Shown here: in pieces, positions 9,364 to 17,400 of the stretch
Position numbering within the stretch: position 1 is the first letter of the stretch
How the letters are laid out: each line of letters opens with the position of its first letter
Source: Hymenobacter aranciens
GTDB taxonomy: Bacteria; Bacteroidota; Bacteroidia; Cytophagales; Hymenobacteraceae
Direction: 5' to 3'
Length of the DNA: 64,000 bases
Assembly (NCBI RefSeq): GCF_030580865.1
Contig: NZ_JAUQSY010000003.1
Location: forward strand, 454,797-518,796
Notes under the pieces: generated by a model
The model's database searches: none
The model's input: the letters and a program-made list of their open reading frames with translations, nothing else
Told to the model about the DNA's origin: nothing
Translations under genes and position numbers: made by a program

Positions 9364-9756
9364 CTAGCGGGCGGCCGTGACTTCGATTTCGACCAGCAGG
9401 CCGGGGAAGGCCAGGGCCTGCACCTCGACCAGCGTGCTGGCGGCCTGGCAGCCGTGCTGCGCCAGCCGGGCCACTACCGCGCCGTAGTGCGGAAAAAAAT
9501 CGGCGATAGAAGTCGTCAGGTAGTTGATGCGCACCACGTCGCGCAGCGCGTAGCCGGCCTGCGTCAGCACGGTTTCCACGTTGGCGAGGGCAGCCTGGAG
9601 CTGGCCCGGCATGTCGGCTGGCAGCGGCGCGCCGTGGGCATCGACGGCAGCCTGCCCGGCGCAGTACAATGTGTGAGAAGCGTGGGAGATTTCCACGGCC
9701 TGGGCGTAGCCCAGCTGGTCTTGCCACTGCCAGGGATTGATGATGGTTTTTTGCAT
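9364..9756 (-). CDS. RidA (YjgF/YER057c/UK114)-family protein
   Basis: A 130-aa protein of RidA size. The ATG at 9756 (MQKTIINPWQWQDQLGYAQA) is the natural start, although an in-frame TTG/ATG-like extension of 7 codons exists. Family features: CAGQAAVDAHG, NVETVLTQAGYALRDVVRIN, and the C-terminal strand LLVEIEV. RidA proteins deaminate reactive enamine/imine intermediates through a conserved Arg in an A-R-S/T motif before the last strands. Here the corresponding text reads AAST (Ala105-Ala106-Ser107-Thr108), so the catalytic Arg appears to be missing and a non-deaminase role is likely. It leads a probable operon with the downstream cupin gene. Confidence 0.85.
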   Translation of the reverse strand: MQKTIINPWQWQDQLGYAQAVEISHASHTLYCAGQAAVDAHGAPLPADMPGQLQAALANVETVLTQAGYALRDVVRINYLTTSIADFFPHYGAVVARLAQHGCQAASTLVEVQALAFPGLLVEIEVTAAR

Positions 9757-9840
9757 GGTCGAAAGGGAGAAAAGCAACCTGAGAGGGAGAACTATCTAGC
9801 GGGGCTGTTGGGCGGGAAAAAATAAGGCAGCGGGGAGCCG

Positions 9841-9867
9841 GGCCGGTGGAGTCAAACCCCACCGGCC
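9841..9867 (-). terminator. Possible terminator hairpin after the beta-helix lipoprotein gene
   Basis: A perfect 9-bp stem (GGCCGGTGG with CCACCGGCC) encloses a 9-base loop, 32 bp downstream of the stop at 9899. The T-run on the minus strand comes only about 20 bases later, so it is a weak intrinsic terminator at best. Confidence 0.4.
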
Positions 9868-9898
9868 GGATAGTGCCCTTGCTGGGTTGACTAATGGG

Positions 9899-10984
9899 TT
9901 AGTGGCTGGCGTAGTAAGCGTTGCTCCACTTTAGCCAGGGGGTGCCGGCCACATCGTGGTACACGCCGTCCCAGTCGCCGGCGGCGGGTGCCGTGGCCGC
10001 GCTATTACCGTTGGAGTCGCCGCCGCGCGTGTCGTCCTTGAAGGAGGTGAAGGTCACGCCCGCGCCGTTGGCGTTGAGCAATTGAGTGGGGCTGTCGCGG
10101 AAGATGAGGCGGCCCTCGGGCATCATTTTCACCGTCACGTTATTGCCCAGGCGCAGGGTAGTGCCAGCGCGCAGGTCGATGTTGTGGGTGTTCACGTAGG
10201 CCAGCTCGGTTTCGGCCCAGGCCAGGTTGGGCTTGGTCACGTTATTGTCCCAGTAGGTCACGATGCCCTGGTGCAGGTTTTTGTCGGCCGCGTTGGTGGG
10301 GTTTTGGAAGGAGTTGGAGTCGTCCAGGTCGAAGCTGGAGGTGATGGACAGCGGCCGGATGTTGTCGTAGAACACGTTGCTTTGCAGGACTGTGGTGGCC
10401 GTGGCATAGTGAGCGTCCACGGTGGCTTCGGTGTTCACGGCCACGTCTTCGCCATTATGGGCAAAAGTGCAGTTGGTCACGCTGGCCGCGCCGTTGGAGA
10501 GGTCGAGCACGGTGCCGCCACTGCCGCCGTACAGAAACTGGCTATAAGTCAGCATCGAGTTGGTGGTGCCGTTGAGGTTGACCAGCGTCCAGTCCTTTTT
10601 AGCCGGAGCCGAGGCACTGCCATCCTGGTTGGTGTCGCCGCCGTGGGCGTCGTCGCGGTAGGAGGTGAAGTAGATGGGCCGTGCGGCCGTGCCGCTGGCC
10701 GTCAGGCGGCCGTTGGTGTTCAGAATCAGGCCGGCCCCGCTCTTGAACTTCACCACCGTGCCGGGCTGGATGGTGAGGGCGGCCGTTACATTTACGGTAC
10801 CGTTCACCACGTACACGGTGCAGGGCTCCCAGGTGGTGGCGGTATTGATGGTGTTGGTTACCTGCACTACGGTAGGGGTGCAGCCGGCAGGAGCCACGGG
10901 CGCATCATCGTCGTCGCACGAAACCAGGGTGAGAGTGGCCAGGGCGCTAAGCATAACCGGGATGCGGGGATAGGAGAGAAACAT
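9899..10984 (-). CDS. Secreted lipoprotein with right-handed beta-helix
   Basis: A 361-aa protein. Its N-terminus is a lipoprotein signal peptide ending in the lipobox LVSC followed by DDDD (Cys ~23), so the mature protein should be lipid-anchored; the acidic +2 to +5 residues fit Bacteroidota surface-export signals. The body is rich in short beta-turn repeats with Asn/Thr/Gly (LTIQPGTVVKFKSGAGLILN, GRLTASGTAARPIYFTSYRD, a later echo GRLIFRDSPTQLLNANGAGV and TFTSFKDDTRGGDSNG). These two matching blocks (about residues 70-125 and 285-345) suggest a parallel beta-helix built from a duplicated unit. No catalytic motif is seen. Transcribed away from the two-kinase operon across a 387-bp region with repeats. 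Confidence 0.75.
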   Translation of the reverse strand: MFLSYPRIPVMLSALATLTLVSCDDDDAPVAPAGCTPTVVQVTNTINTATTWEPCTVYVVNGTVNVTAALTIQPGTVVKFKSGAGLILNTNGRLTASGTAARPIYFTSYRDDAHGGDTNQDGSASAPAKKDWTLVNLNGTTNSMLTYSQFLYGGSGGTVLDLSNGAASVTNCTFAHNGEDVAVNTEATVDAHYATATTVLQSNVFYDNIRPLSITSSFDLDDSNSFQNPTNAADKNLHQGIVTYWDNNVTKPNLAWAETELAYVNTHNIDLRAGTTLRLGNNVTVKMMPEGRLIFRDSPTQLLNANGAGVTFTSFKDDTRGGDSNGNSAATAPAAGDWDGVYHDVAGTPWLKWSNAYYASH

Positions 10985-11168
10985 GGGATGAAAAAAGGTG
11001 AGGGGGTTAGAAAAAAAAACGGGTGATTACAAGAATTTTCAGCCTGTCACAGTCAGTTGGTTATTAATTGGCGGGCTGCTTAGGTGCTGCAAAATTGGGA
11101 ACCGGTCCGGCCCTCCGAAAGCCGGGAGTGCTGGACTGGCGAGTTTGCCGACCAGACTGTGGAAATAA

Positions 11169-11303
11169 CCGGCGGAATTGACGGATGCCCGGATTTAGTA
11201 GGCCGATGACGGGATAAGGCACCCTAACCGTCCGGCTGGCCCGGTGCTTACAATTCCGCCGGCTTATTCCCCAATTCCGCCGCTATTTTCTGCAATTCCG
11301 CCG
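11169..11303 (+). promoter_or_regulatory. Three 21-bp-spaced direct repeats upstream of the two-kinase operon (probable LytTR-type operator)
   Basis: CAATTCCGCCG occurs at 11251, 11272 and 11293, exactly 21 bp apart. An inverted copy (CCGGCGGAATTG) is at 11169-11180. LytTR regulators are known to bind short direct repeats with about 21-bp centre spacing. The last copy ends about 30 bp before a weak -7-like box (TATTTTCA, 11335-11342) and 69 bp before the kinase start. The same CAAT core and spacing recur at 14537-14590. Autoregulation by the LytTR regulator at 13614-14408 is inferred. Confidence 0.6.
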
Positions 11304-11371
11304 GCTCCGGTAGCTGCTTGCGAGCGGAGCCGTGTATTTTCACTGTTCCAAAGTGGTTTCCCCGCCGGCGC

Positions 11372-12454
11372 ATGACTTCTTCTTCCAGCTTTCTATCGCG
11401 GCTTGTCGCTTACGTCCGGGCCAAGCCCCTGGCCTGGCGGCTCTACCTGGTGGCCACGCCGTGGACACTGCCGGTGTACGGCTACATGTATTTCGGCGCG
11501 CCGTACCTGCACACGTGGTCGGTGTTTTTAGGCGGCACGGCGCTGTTTTTGGTCATGTACATGATGTGTCTCACCAGCGTCACGGCCCTGCTCTCGCGCG
11601 GCATCCGGCGCTACCCCGAGCCCCAGCAGGCGCCCAAGCGGGTGGCGTACAATGCCGCGCAGTTGGCGGTGTTCATTGTAGTGGGCACGCTGGGCGCGCA
11701 GTGGCTGATGGACGCCGTGCACCTCTACGGCTACGTGTACCATTTCTGGCCCTCACTCTGGACGCTGGTATCGGTCGCAGTGGTGCATTTCGTGGTGGCG
11801 GGGCTGGCCGAGGTGGCCTACGTGCTGTCGCAGTGGCGACACACCCAGCTCGAAGCCCAGCAGCTGGCCCAGCAGCAGGTGCAAACTGAGCTGGACGACG
11901 TGAAGCAGCAGGTCAACCCGCACTTTTTGTTTAATTGCCTCAACTCGTTGTCCGTGCTCATCGGCGAAGCCCCGGCCGAAGCCGAGCTGTTCGTGGACGA
12001 GATGGCCACCGTGTACCGTTACCTGCTGCAGGCGCACCGCACCAGCCAGGCCGCCCCGGCCGAGGTCAGCCTCGTCACCTTGGAGGCCGAGCTGGACTTT
12101 CTGCACTCCTACAGCTACCTGCTGCGCACGCGCTACGGCGCCGGCCTGGAGTTTTGCCTGCCCGCCACTGCCCCCGGCGGCAGTCTGTTGCCGCTCACCC
12201 TGCAAACGCTGGTCGACAATGCCATTCGCCACAACGTGGCCTCGGCCGACACGCCCCTGCGCATCGACGTGCGTACGCCCGCTCCCGGCTACGTGCAGGT
12301 ACGCAACACCTTGCAGAAACGCTCGGTACGCGTGCCGATGGCCACGCAGGGCCTGAGCACCTTACAGGCCCGCTACCAGCTGCTGGGCAGCGCCGGGGCT
12401 GTGCGGGCCGAAGCCACCGGGCAGCACTTCAGCGTGTCGGTACAACTACTGTAA
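11372..12454 (+). CDS. LytS-type sensor histidine kinase (first of two)
   Basis: A 360-aa inner-membrane kinase. ATG 11372 (MTSSSSFLSRLV...) is chosen because the hydrophobic region follows directly; an upstream in-frame start at 11318 would add 18 residues. Four hydrophobic segments lie between ~20 and 155. A coiled linker (TQLEAQQLAQQQVQTELDDV) leads into the His_kinase domain (PF06580 type) with QQVNPHFLFNCLNSLSVLIG; the phospho-accepting His is residue 184. The HATPase part has LQTLVDNAIRHN (N box) and GLSTLQARYQLLG. Such kinases phosphorylate LytTR regulators. The gene is 6 bp upstream of a second kinase of the same type, with the regulator third. 21-bp-spaced repeats lie in front of it. 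Confidence 0.88.
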   Translation: MTSSSSFLSRLVAYVRAKPLAWRLYLVATPWTLPVYGYMYFGAPYLHTWSVFLGGTALFLVMYMMCLTSVTALLSRGIRRYPEPQQAPKRVAYNAAQLAVFIVVGTLGAQWLMDAVHLYGYVYHFWPSLWTLVSVAVVHFVVAGLAEVAYVLSQWRHTQLEAQQLAQQQVQTELDDVKQQVNPHFLFNCLNSLSVLIGEAPAEAELFVDEMATVYRYLLQAHRTSQAAPAEVSLVTLEAELDFLHSYSYLLRTRYGAGLEFCLPATAPGGSLLPLTLQTLVDNAIRHNVASADTPLRIDVRTPAPGYVQVRNTLQKRSVRVPMATQGLSTLQARYQLLGSAGAVRAEATGQHFSVSVQLL

Positions 12455-12460
12455 GCGTCC

Positions 12461-13603
12461 ATGACTCTCTCGTTTCGTTTGCCCCCGGCCCTGCGCCTCA
12501 GCTACCGCAGCCGCTGGCTCTACTGGCTGCTGCTGCCCTGGATGGTGCCGCTGTTTGCCTACCTGCTGCTGGGGCCGCAGTACTGGAGCTGCTGGCAGTC
12601 GCTGCTCTACCCTACGCTGTTTTTGTGGCTGCTGGCCAGCGGTTGGATACTGGGCCTCGACCGGGCGGCCGAGGCCGTGGTGCGGCGCTTCCCGGACCTG
12701 GGCCAGACCCTGCCGCGCGTGCTGCTCACCACCGCGGCCTGCTCCCTGCTCACGGCGCTGTTTCTGGCGGTGGTGGTCGCCGTGTTCCTGTACGTGCAGC
12801 CCTTCGGCTCAACGCTCACCTTCGCGGGGGTGCGGGCCGGGCTGGGCGTGCTGCCCCAGGTACACGTGTGGCTGCGCGAGGTGGCGGGCCTGTCGCTGCC
12901 CCTGCCAGATGTGTCGCTGCTGCTCTACGCCATCGACTTTATTGGTATTCTGGTCATTGCCATCATCTATGAGGTGTTCTATTCGCTGGGCAAGTGGCAC
13001 GAAAGCAAGATGAACACCGAGGGCCTGCGCAAGGCCAACATGCAGGGCCAGCTGCAAAGCCTGAAAAACCAGATAAACCCGCACTTCCTCTTCAACAGCC
13101 TCAACTCACTGTCCTCGCTCATTGCCGACGAGCCTGAGCGCGCCGAGCGGTTCGTGGACGAGATGGCCAACGTATACCGCTACCTGCTGCAAACCAGCGA
13201 GCAGCCCCTCACGCCTCTGGCCGTGGAGCTGGGTTTCATCGAGTCGTACTACCACCTGCTCAAAACCCGGCACGGCCCCGGCCTGCAGCTGCACGTGCGC
13301 GTAGCCGAGCAGTATCTGGACTACCAGCTGCCGCCGCTCACGCTGCAAATGCTGGTAGAAAACGCCGTGAAGCACAACGTCATCCTCGACGAGGAGCCGC
13401 TGCGCATAGACATCGTAACCACGCCCGCCGGGCGCCTGCAGGTGAGCAACAACCTGCAACGCAAAACCACCCAGGTCAAATCGAACAACGTGGGCCTGCC
13501 CAACATCCGGGCTCGCTACGAGCTGCTGGCCCAGGCTGCCCCCGTGGTGCAGGCCAGCGAGGGGCAATTCGTAGTGCTGCTGCCGCTGCTGGCGGCTGAA
13601 TAA
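12461..13603 (+). CDS. LytS-type sensor histidine kinase (second of two)
   Basis: A 380-aa protein. It has four hydrophobic segments (~25-175, e.g. WLYWLLLPWMVPLFAYLLLG and LLYAIDFIGILVIAIIYEVF), then the His_kinase motif NQINPHFLFNSLNSLSSLIA with phospho-accepting His208. The ATP-binding part has LQMLVENAVKHN and VGLPNIRARYELL. It closely parallels the preceding kinase in length and layout but the sequences have diverged, indicating an old duplication. The two may form a heterodimer or read different signals for one regulator (inference). It ends 10 bp before the regulator's start; together the three genes form one operon. Confidence 0.9.
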   Translation: MTLSFRLPPALRLSYRSRWLYWLLLPWMVPLFAYLLLGPQYWSCWQSLLYPTLFLWLLASGWILGLDRAAEAVVRRFPDLGQTLPRVLLTTAACSLLTALFLAVVVAVFLYVQPFGSTLTFAGVRAGLGVLPQVHVWLREVAGLSLPLPDVSLLLYAIDFIGILVIAIIYEVFYSLGKWHESKMNTEGLRKANMQGQLQSLKNQINPHFLFNSLNSLSSLIADEPERAERFVDEMANVYRYLLQTSEQPLTPLAVELGFIESYYHLLKTRHGPGLQLHVRVAEQYLDYQLPPLTLQMLVENAVKHNVILDEEPLRIDIVTTPAGRLQVSNNLQRKTTQVKSNNVGLPNIRARYELLAQAAPVVQASEGQFVVLLPLLAAE

Positions 13604-13613
13604 ATTTTTGCTT

Positions 13614-14408
13614 ATGAACGTATTAATTGTCGAAGATGAGGAGCTGGCCGTGCGCAAGCTCACCAAGCTGTTGCAGGAAGTAGAGCCCGACCTGCGCATT
13701 GTGGGCGTCACGGCCAGCATCAGCCGCACGGTGGCCTGGATGCAGCAGCAGCGCGCCAGCCAGCAACCCGACCCCGACCTGATTTTCATGGACATCGAGC
13801 TGGCCGATGGGCAGAGCTTCGAGATTTTCGAGCGCATCGACGTGTTCAGCAAAGTGGTGTTCACGACCAGCTACGACGAGTATGCCCTGCAAGCCTTCAA
13901 GGTCAACAGCATCGACTACCTGCTCAAGCCTGTGCAGCGCAAAGACCTGGTGCGCAGCCTCAAGAAATTCCACGACCTGACGGCCCAGCGCCCCGCCGGC
14001 CCCGCCGCGCTGCCCATAAGCCTGGAAAACGTGCTGCGCGCCTGGCAACACCAGCAGCAAGCCAGGCAGTACCGCAAGCGCTTTCTGGTGCGGCAGGGCC
14101 CGCGGCTGGTGTCGGTGGAAGTGGCCGACATTGCCTACTTCTTCACCGACGAGCGGTTCAGCTTTTTCCGCTGCCACTCGGGCCAGAAATACCTGGTCGA
14201 CTACCCTCTCGACGAACTGGCCGAGCTGCTCGACCCCGAGCAGTTCACCCGCATCAGCCGGGGCCTCATCGTCACGCACCAGGCCGTGGAGCAAATGCAG
14301 CCCTACTTCGGCAGCCGCCTAGCCCTCACGCTCACGCCCGCCTTCGAGAAGGAGGCGCTGGTGAGCCGCGAGAAGGTCAACGACTTCAAGAAGTGGATGG
14401 GCAAGTAG
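13614..14408 (+). CDS. LytTR-family response regulator
   Basis: A 264-aa cytoplasmic regulator. The start is ATG 13614 (MNVLIVEDEELAVRKL), directly at the first receiver strand. The receiver domain (~1-115) has acidic Glu7/Asp8, phospho-accepting Asp60 (DLIFMDIELADG), the Thr/Ser switch region (VVFTTSYDEY) and Lys105 (YLLKPVQ). A Gln-rich linker precedes the LytTR DNA-binding domain (~155-260: RFLVRQGPRLVSVEVADIAY, FFTDERFSFFRC, FTRISRGLIVTHQAVEQMQP, LVSREKVNDFKKWMG). It is the partner of the two kinases upstream. Likely targets are its own operon and the operon starting at 14770, both preceded by three 21-bp-spaced CAATTC-type repeats (inference). Confidence 0.92.
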   Translation: MNVLIVEDEELAVRKLTKLLQEVEPDLRIVGVTASISRTVAWMQQQRASQQPDPDLIFMDIELADGQSFEIFERIDVFSKVVFTTSYDEYALQAFKVNSIDYLLKPVQRKDLVRSLKKFHDLTAQRPAGPAALPISLENVLRAWQHQQQARQYRKRFLVRQGPRLVSVEVADIAYFFTDERFSFFRCHSGQKYLVDYPLDELAELLDPEQFTRISRGLIVTHQAVEQMQPYFGSRLALTLTPAFEKEALVSREKVNDFKKWMGK

Positions 14409-14443
14409 CTCGGCATGAGCCAGGGGTAGCATTTGTATAGAAC

Positions 14444-14474
14444 AGGGCTGTCGTAACGCGACAGCCCTTTTTTA
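14444..14474 (+). terminator. Rho-independent terminator of the two-kinase/LytTR operon
   Basis: A perfect 10-bp stem (AGGGCTGTCG / CGACAGCCCT) with a 5-base loop is followed by TTTTTT, 36 bp after the regulator's stop codon. Confidence 0.9.
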
Positions 14475-14536
14475 TGCGCGGCATATGCCGCCGATATAAA
14501 CAGCCTACGAATGGATTTTTACGAATTGGCTGCGCG

Positions 14537-14627
14537 CAATTCAGCGGGCGAATCGTGCAATTCGGTTGGGCCGATTGACAATCCCGCCGGAAGCGGTTTC
14601 GGCGGCTTAACGCGGGTCGCAACTTTG
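14537..14627 (+). promoter_or_regulatory. 21-bp-spaced repeats plus promoter of the cupin/cytochrome c operon
   Basis: CAATTCAGCGGGC (14537), CAATTCGGTTGGG (14558) and CAATCCCGCCGGA (14579) are spaced exactly 21 bp, matching the triplet in front of the kinase operon. A -7-like box CAACTTTG (14620-14627) follows, with only GTTTC at the expected -33 position. The layout fits an activator-dependent promoter served by the LytTR regulator encoded just upstream (inference). Confidence 0.6.
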
Positions 14628-14633
14628 AACCAT

Positions 14634-14726
14634 GAAAACGGCGGGGCAGGCACGCGGGCTGATAATTCGGCCTTTAACTGGCGAGTGGCCGTGCTTGTGC
14701 CAGCGAATTTCCGCCCCGCCGTTTTC
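14634..14726 (+). promoter_or_regulatory. Candidate structured 5' leader RNA
   Basis: GAAAACGGCGGGGC (14634-14647) and GCCCCGCCGTTTTC (14713-14726) are perfectly complementary 14-bp arms. Shorter complementary pieces (GGCACG / CGTG...TGCC) lie inside. The element begins about 7 bases after the -7 box and ends 43 bases before the cupin start, so it would be the 5' end of the mRNA. No known riboswitch class was recognised. Confidence 0.45.
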
Positions 14727-14769
14727 GCATTTCGCCTCGCTACGGCGGCCCATTTCCCCTTCACTTCTC

Positions 14770-15312
14770 ATGAAACGTCTGTTCGAAAATCCCTTAATCG
14801 GTGACCGCATCTTCTTCAAAAAATTCGCGCACGAGCCCGGCGAGGCCGTTACCATTATCGACGTGGCCCTCAAGCCCGGCGGGGGCAATGGGCTGCACTT
14901 TCACGAAACGTTCGACGAGCACTTCGAGTGCCTGGAGGGCGAGCTGAGCTTGGAAGTGAACAAGCGCGTCATCGTGCTGCAGCCCGGCGAGACGGCCACG
15001 GCCCCACGCCGCGCGGTGCACCGTTTCTTCAACCAGAGCAACAGCTACAACCGCTTCCGGGTCACGATTTCGCCCGGCCACCCGGGCTTCGAGAACACCC
15101 TGAAAATTGCCTATGGCCTGGCCTCCGACGGGCTGATGAACGCGCAGGGCCGGCCCCGCAAGTTCTGGCACCTGGGCACCATCGTGGCTCTGTCCGACAC
15201 GCACTTGCCGGGCGTGTTCCGGCTGCTGCAGCCGCTGCTGCGCTACTCCGCCCGCCGCGCCCACGCCGATGGCCGCTTTGCCCGCGAACTCCAACCCTAC
15301 ACGGCCGACTAA
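14770..15312 (+). CDS. Cupin-domain protein
   Basis: A 180-aa protein beginning at ATG 14770 (MKRLFENPLIGDRIFFKKF). The frame is open further upstream to 14632, but that part lies in the predicted leader. Cupin motif 1 reads GNGLHFHETFDEHFECLEG (His43, His45, with Glu50/His51) and motif 2 ends in APRRAVHRFFN (His84). The C-terminal part (~115-180) contains GTIVALSDTHLPGVFRLLQP and may form hydrophobic helices packing on the barrel or membrane. No signal peptide. It heads a probable operon with a 32-aa membrane peptide and a dihaem cytochrome c, so an oxidative or envelope role is possible but unproven. Confidence 0.82.
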   Translation: MKRLFENPLIGDRIFFKKFAHEPGEAVTIIDVALKPGGGNGLHFHETFDEHFECLEGELSLEVNKRVIVLQPGETATAPRRAVHRFFNQSNSYNRFRVTISPGHPGFENTLKIAYGLASDGLMNAQGRPRKFWHLGTIVALSDTHLPGVFRLLQPLLRYSARRAHADGRFARELQPYTAD

Positions 15313-15327
15313 CGCCGCTGCTGCGCC

Positions 15328-15426
15328 ATGAAAGCCCTGCACTCCTGGGTGGCCGTGCTGCTGCCCGCCACGGCCGGCCTGCTGCTCTGCCTACTCGCCT
15401 TAGTCCTGACCTTATTTCTGTCATAA
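15328..15426 (+). CDS. 32-aa single-pass membrane peptide
   Basis: ATG 15328 to TAA 15426 encodes 32 residues: MKALHSW followed by an unbroken hydrophobic run (VAVLLPATAGLLLCLLALVL, then TLFLS). It lies 15 bp after the cupin stop and 4 bp before the cytochrome c start. That tight packing and the one-TM layout support a real small gene, although chance cannot be excluded in GC-rich DNA. It might help assembly of the membrane-anchored cytochrome (inference). Confidence 0.55.
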   Translation: MKALHSWVAVLLPATAGLLLCLLALVLTLFLS

Positions 15427-15430
15427 ACCC

Positions 15431-16396
15431 ATGAAAAAAATCTTAACCATCAGCATCGTAGTAATCAGCCTGCTGCTACTGGCCGTGGCTGGGTTTCTGG
15501 GCTACGTGGCCGTGGATGGCATCCCGAGCTACGCGGCTCCGCAACCCAACATCGAGCCCATTGCCAGCACGCCCGAACGCGTGGCGCTGGGGGAGAAGCT
15601 GGTACTAGCCTCCTGCGCCGACTGCCACCTCAACTCTACCACCAATACTCTCGGTGGCCAGCAACTGCGCGACGTGCCCCCGGCGTTCGGCACGCTCTAC
15701 GCGGCCAACATCACCCGCAACCGGCAGCACGGCATCGGCGCCTGGACCGACCAGGAACTGGTAGGTTTGCTGCGTACCGGCATCGGGCGCGACGGCCGCT
15801 ACCGGGTGGTGATGCCCAGCTTCGTGCAGATGTCGGACGAAGACCTGGCCAGCATCGTGGCCTTCCTGCGCTCCGATAGTCCGCTGGTGCGCGCCACCCC
15901 CACGCCCAGCCGCGCGCAGGAGCCGTCGCTGCTGGCCAAGGTGCTGTTTCATACCGTTATGAAACCCACGCCGCTGCCTGCTGCCCCAGTAACGGCCCCC
16001 GACTCAACGGACGCCCTGGCCTACGGCCGCTACCTCGTCATCGGCCGCTACAAGTGCTACGACTGCCACAGCAAAGACTTCAAAACCAATAACGCGCTGG
16101 AGCCTGAGAAGTCGGAAGGCTACCTCGGCGGGGGCAACGAAATGGTGAACCGCCAGGGCCGGCCCGTGCGCGCCCGCAACATCACCGGCGACGCCGATAC
16201 GGGCATCGGCGACTGGACGGAAGGGCAATTCGCCCAGGCCCTGCGCTTCGGACAGTCGCCCCACGGCCCGCTGGGCTACCCCATGCCCAAGTATTCGCGG
16301 CTGAGTGCGGCCGAAGTCCACGCCCTCTATACCTACCTGCAAGCCGTGCCCAAAATCAGGAATGCCACGGCCGAGGACGGCCCGGCGGCACTCTGA
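15431..16396 (+). CDS. Membrane-anchored dihaem cytochrome c
   Basis: A 321-aa protein with an uncleaved-looking N-terminal anchor (ISIVVISLLLLAVAGFLGYV), so the soluble part faces the periplasm. Two haem c sites are present: CADCH (Cys62/Cys65/His66) and CYDCH (Cys209/Cys212/His213). Each is followed by a likely axial Met: VVMPSF (Met129) and YPMPKYS (Met285). The parallel blocks NITRNRQHGIGAWTDQELVG and ARNITGDADTGIGDWTEGQF show an internal duplication, giving two cytochrome c domains (~45-155, ~195-310). It resembles the cytochrome subunits of alcohol/sugar dehydrogenases. It is probably co-transcribed with the cupin and small peptide genes; its electron donor is not encoded nearby. Confidence 0.9.
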   Translation: MKKILTISIVVISLLLLAVAGFLGYVAVDGIPSYAAPQPNIEPIASTPERVALGEKLVLASCADCHLNSTTNTLGGQQLRDVPPAFGTLYAANITRNRQHGIGAWTDQELVGLLRTGIGRDGRYRVVMPSFVQMSDEDLASIVAFLRSDSPLVRATPTPSRAQEPSLLAKVLFHTVMKPTPLPAAPVTAPDSTDALAYGRYLVIGRYKCYDCHSKDFKTNNALEPEKSEGYLGGGNEMVNRQGRPVRARNITGDADTGIGDWTEGQFAQALRFGQSPHGPLGYPMPKYSRLSAAEVHALYTYLQAVPKIRNATAEDGPAAL

Positions 16397-16458
16397 TACG
16401 ACGACGGGCACCCCGTGCTATTACTCATCAACTCATTTTTTTCACCCAACTCTTTTGC

Positions 16459-17367
16459 ATGAAACGTTTTCTTCTCCCTCTTTCTCTGCTGCTGGGCTTG
16501 AGTGCCAGCAGCCAAGCCCAGCAGCTTCCCAACGGCGACCTGGAAACCTGGACCACGAACAACGGGGCTGACCAGGCCCCGAACTGGCTGACCACCGACG
16601 ACATCCTGCTGGATAAAACGGGCGTGTTCGTGGCCACCGGCACCACCAGCAAAACCACCGTGCGGCACGGCGGGAGCTTCGCCGCCCTGCTGGAAACCAA
16701 AAACCTGTTTCCTTTCCCCAGCTTTCCGGGCTCGCTCACCCTGGGCACCCGCTTCAACACTTCGTCGGACTATCCGGCCGGGCTGCCCTATACCGGCCGG
16801 CCGGCGGGGCTGCAATTCTACTACCAAAGCAGCGCGGGCCTCGCGGCCGACTCTGCCTTCGCCCTCATGGTACTCACGCGCCGCGTGAACGGGCAGCGCG
16901 AGATTATTGCCGAGGGCGTCACCTGGTTGCCTGCCGCGGCCACCTACACGGCGGCCACGGTGGCCTTGCAGTACGCCTCGACGCTAACGCCCGATTCGGT
17001 GCACGTCACCATCAGCTCCGGCATCGTGAATCGCGCCACACCTGGCACGCAGCTTTACGTCGATGACATCTCTTTCGTCAGCACCATCACCGCCGCGCGG
17101 GCCGAAACCGTAGGCCGGAGCCTCACGCTTTTTCCCAATCCCAGCACCGACGGCCTCTTCACGCTCGATGCCCGCCAGGAGCCCGCCCTGCTGCGCGCTC
17201 CCCTGACAGTGAGCGACCTCGCTGGCCGCGTGGTGCTGACGCAAGCTGCGCCGAGCACTAGCCCGGAAAGCCGCTGCCTGGACCTGCGCGGGCAACCAGC
17301 AGGCGTCTATACCCTGCGCCTGAACACGAACAAGGGGGCGGTCACGCGCCGACTGGCTATTCAATAA
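16459..17367 (+). CDS. T9SS type A sorted secreted protein (PCMD-like domain)
   Basis: A 302-aa secreted protein. The signal peptide MKRFLLPLSLLLGLSASSQA is followed by QLPNGDLETWTTNNGADQAPNWLTTD, a beta-sandwich start seen in Bacteroidota 'putative carbohydrate metabolism domain'-like proteins. The region ~20-215 includes YVDDISFV (typical metal-binding strand). A short T9SS type A tail covers ~225-302 (LFPNPSTDGLFTLDA, LAGRVVLTQ, QPAGVYTLRLNTNKGAVTRR). Thus it is likely secreted and attached to the surface. It starts 62 bp after the cytochrome gene and may be the last gene of that operon or have its own promoter. A strong hairpin follows it. Confidence 0.8.
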   Translation: MKRFLLPLSLLLGLSASSQAQQLPNGDLETWTTNNGADQAPNWLTTDDILLDKTGVFVATGTTSKTTVRHGGSFAALLETKNLFPFPSFPGSLTLGTRFNTSSDYPAGLPYTGRPAGLQFYYQSSAGLAADSAFALMVLTRRVNGQREIIAEGVTWLPAAATYTAATVALQYASTLTPDSVHVTISSGIVNRATPGTQLYVDDISFVSTITAARAETVGRSLTLFPNPSTDGLFTLDARQEPALLRAPLTVSDLAGRVVLTQAAPSTSPESRCLDLRGQPAGVYTLRLNTNKGAVTRRLAIQ

Positions 17368-17400
17368 GTTACAATCCTTTCCTTGGCCTACAAAGCCGAG

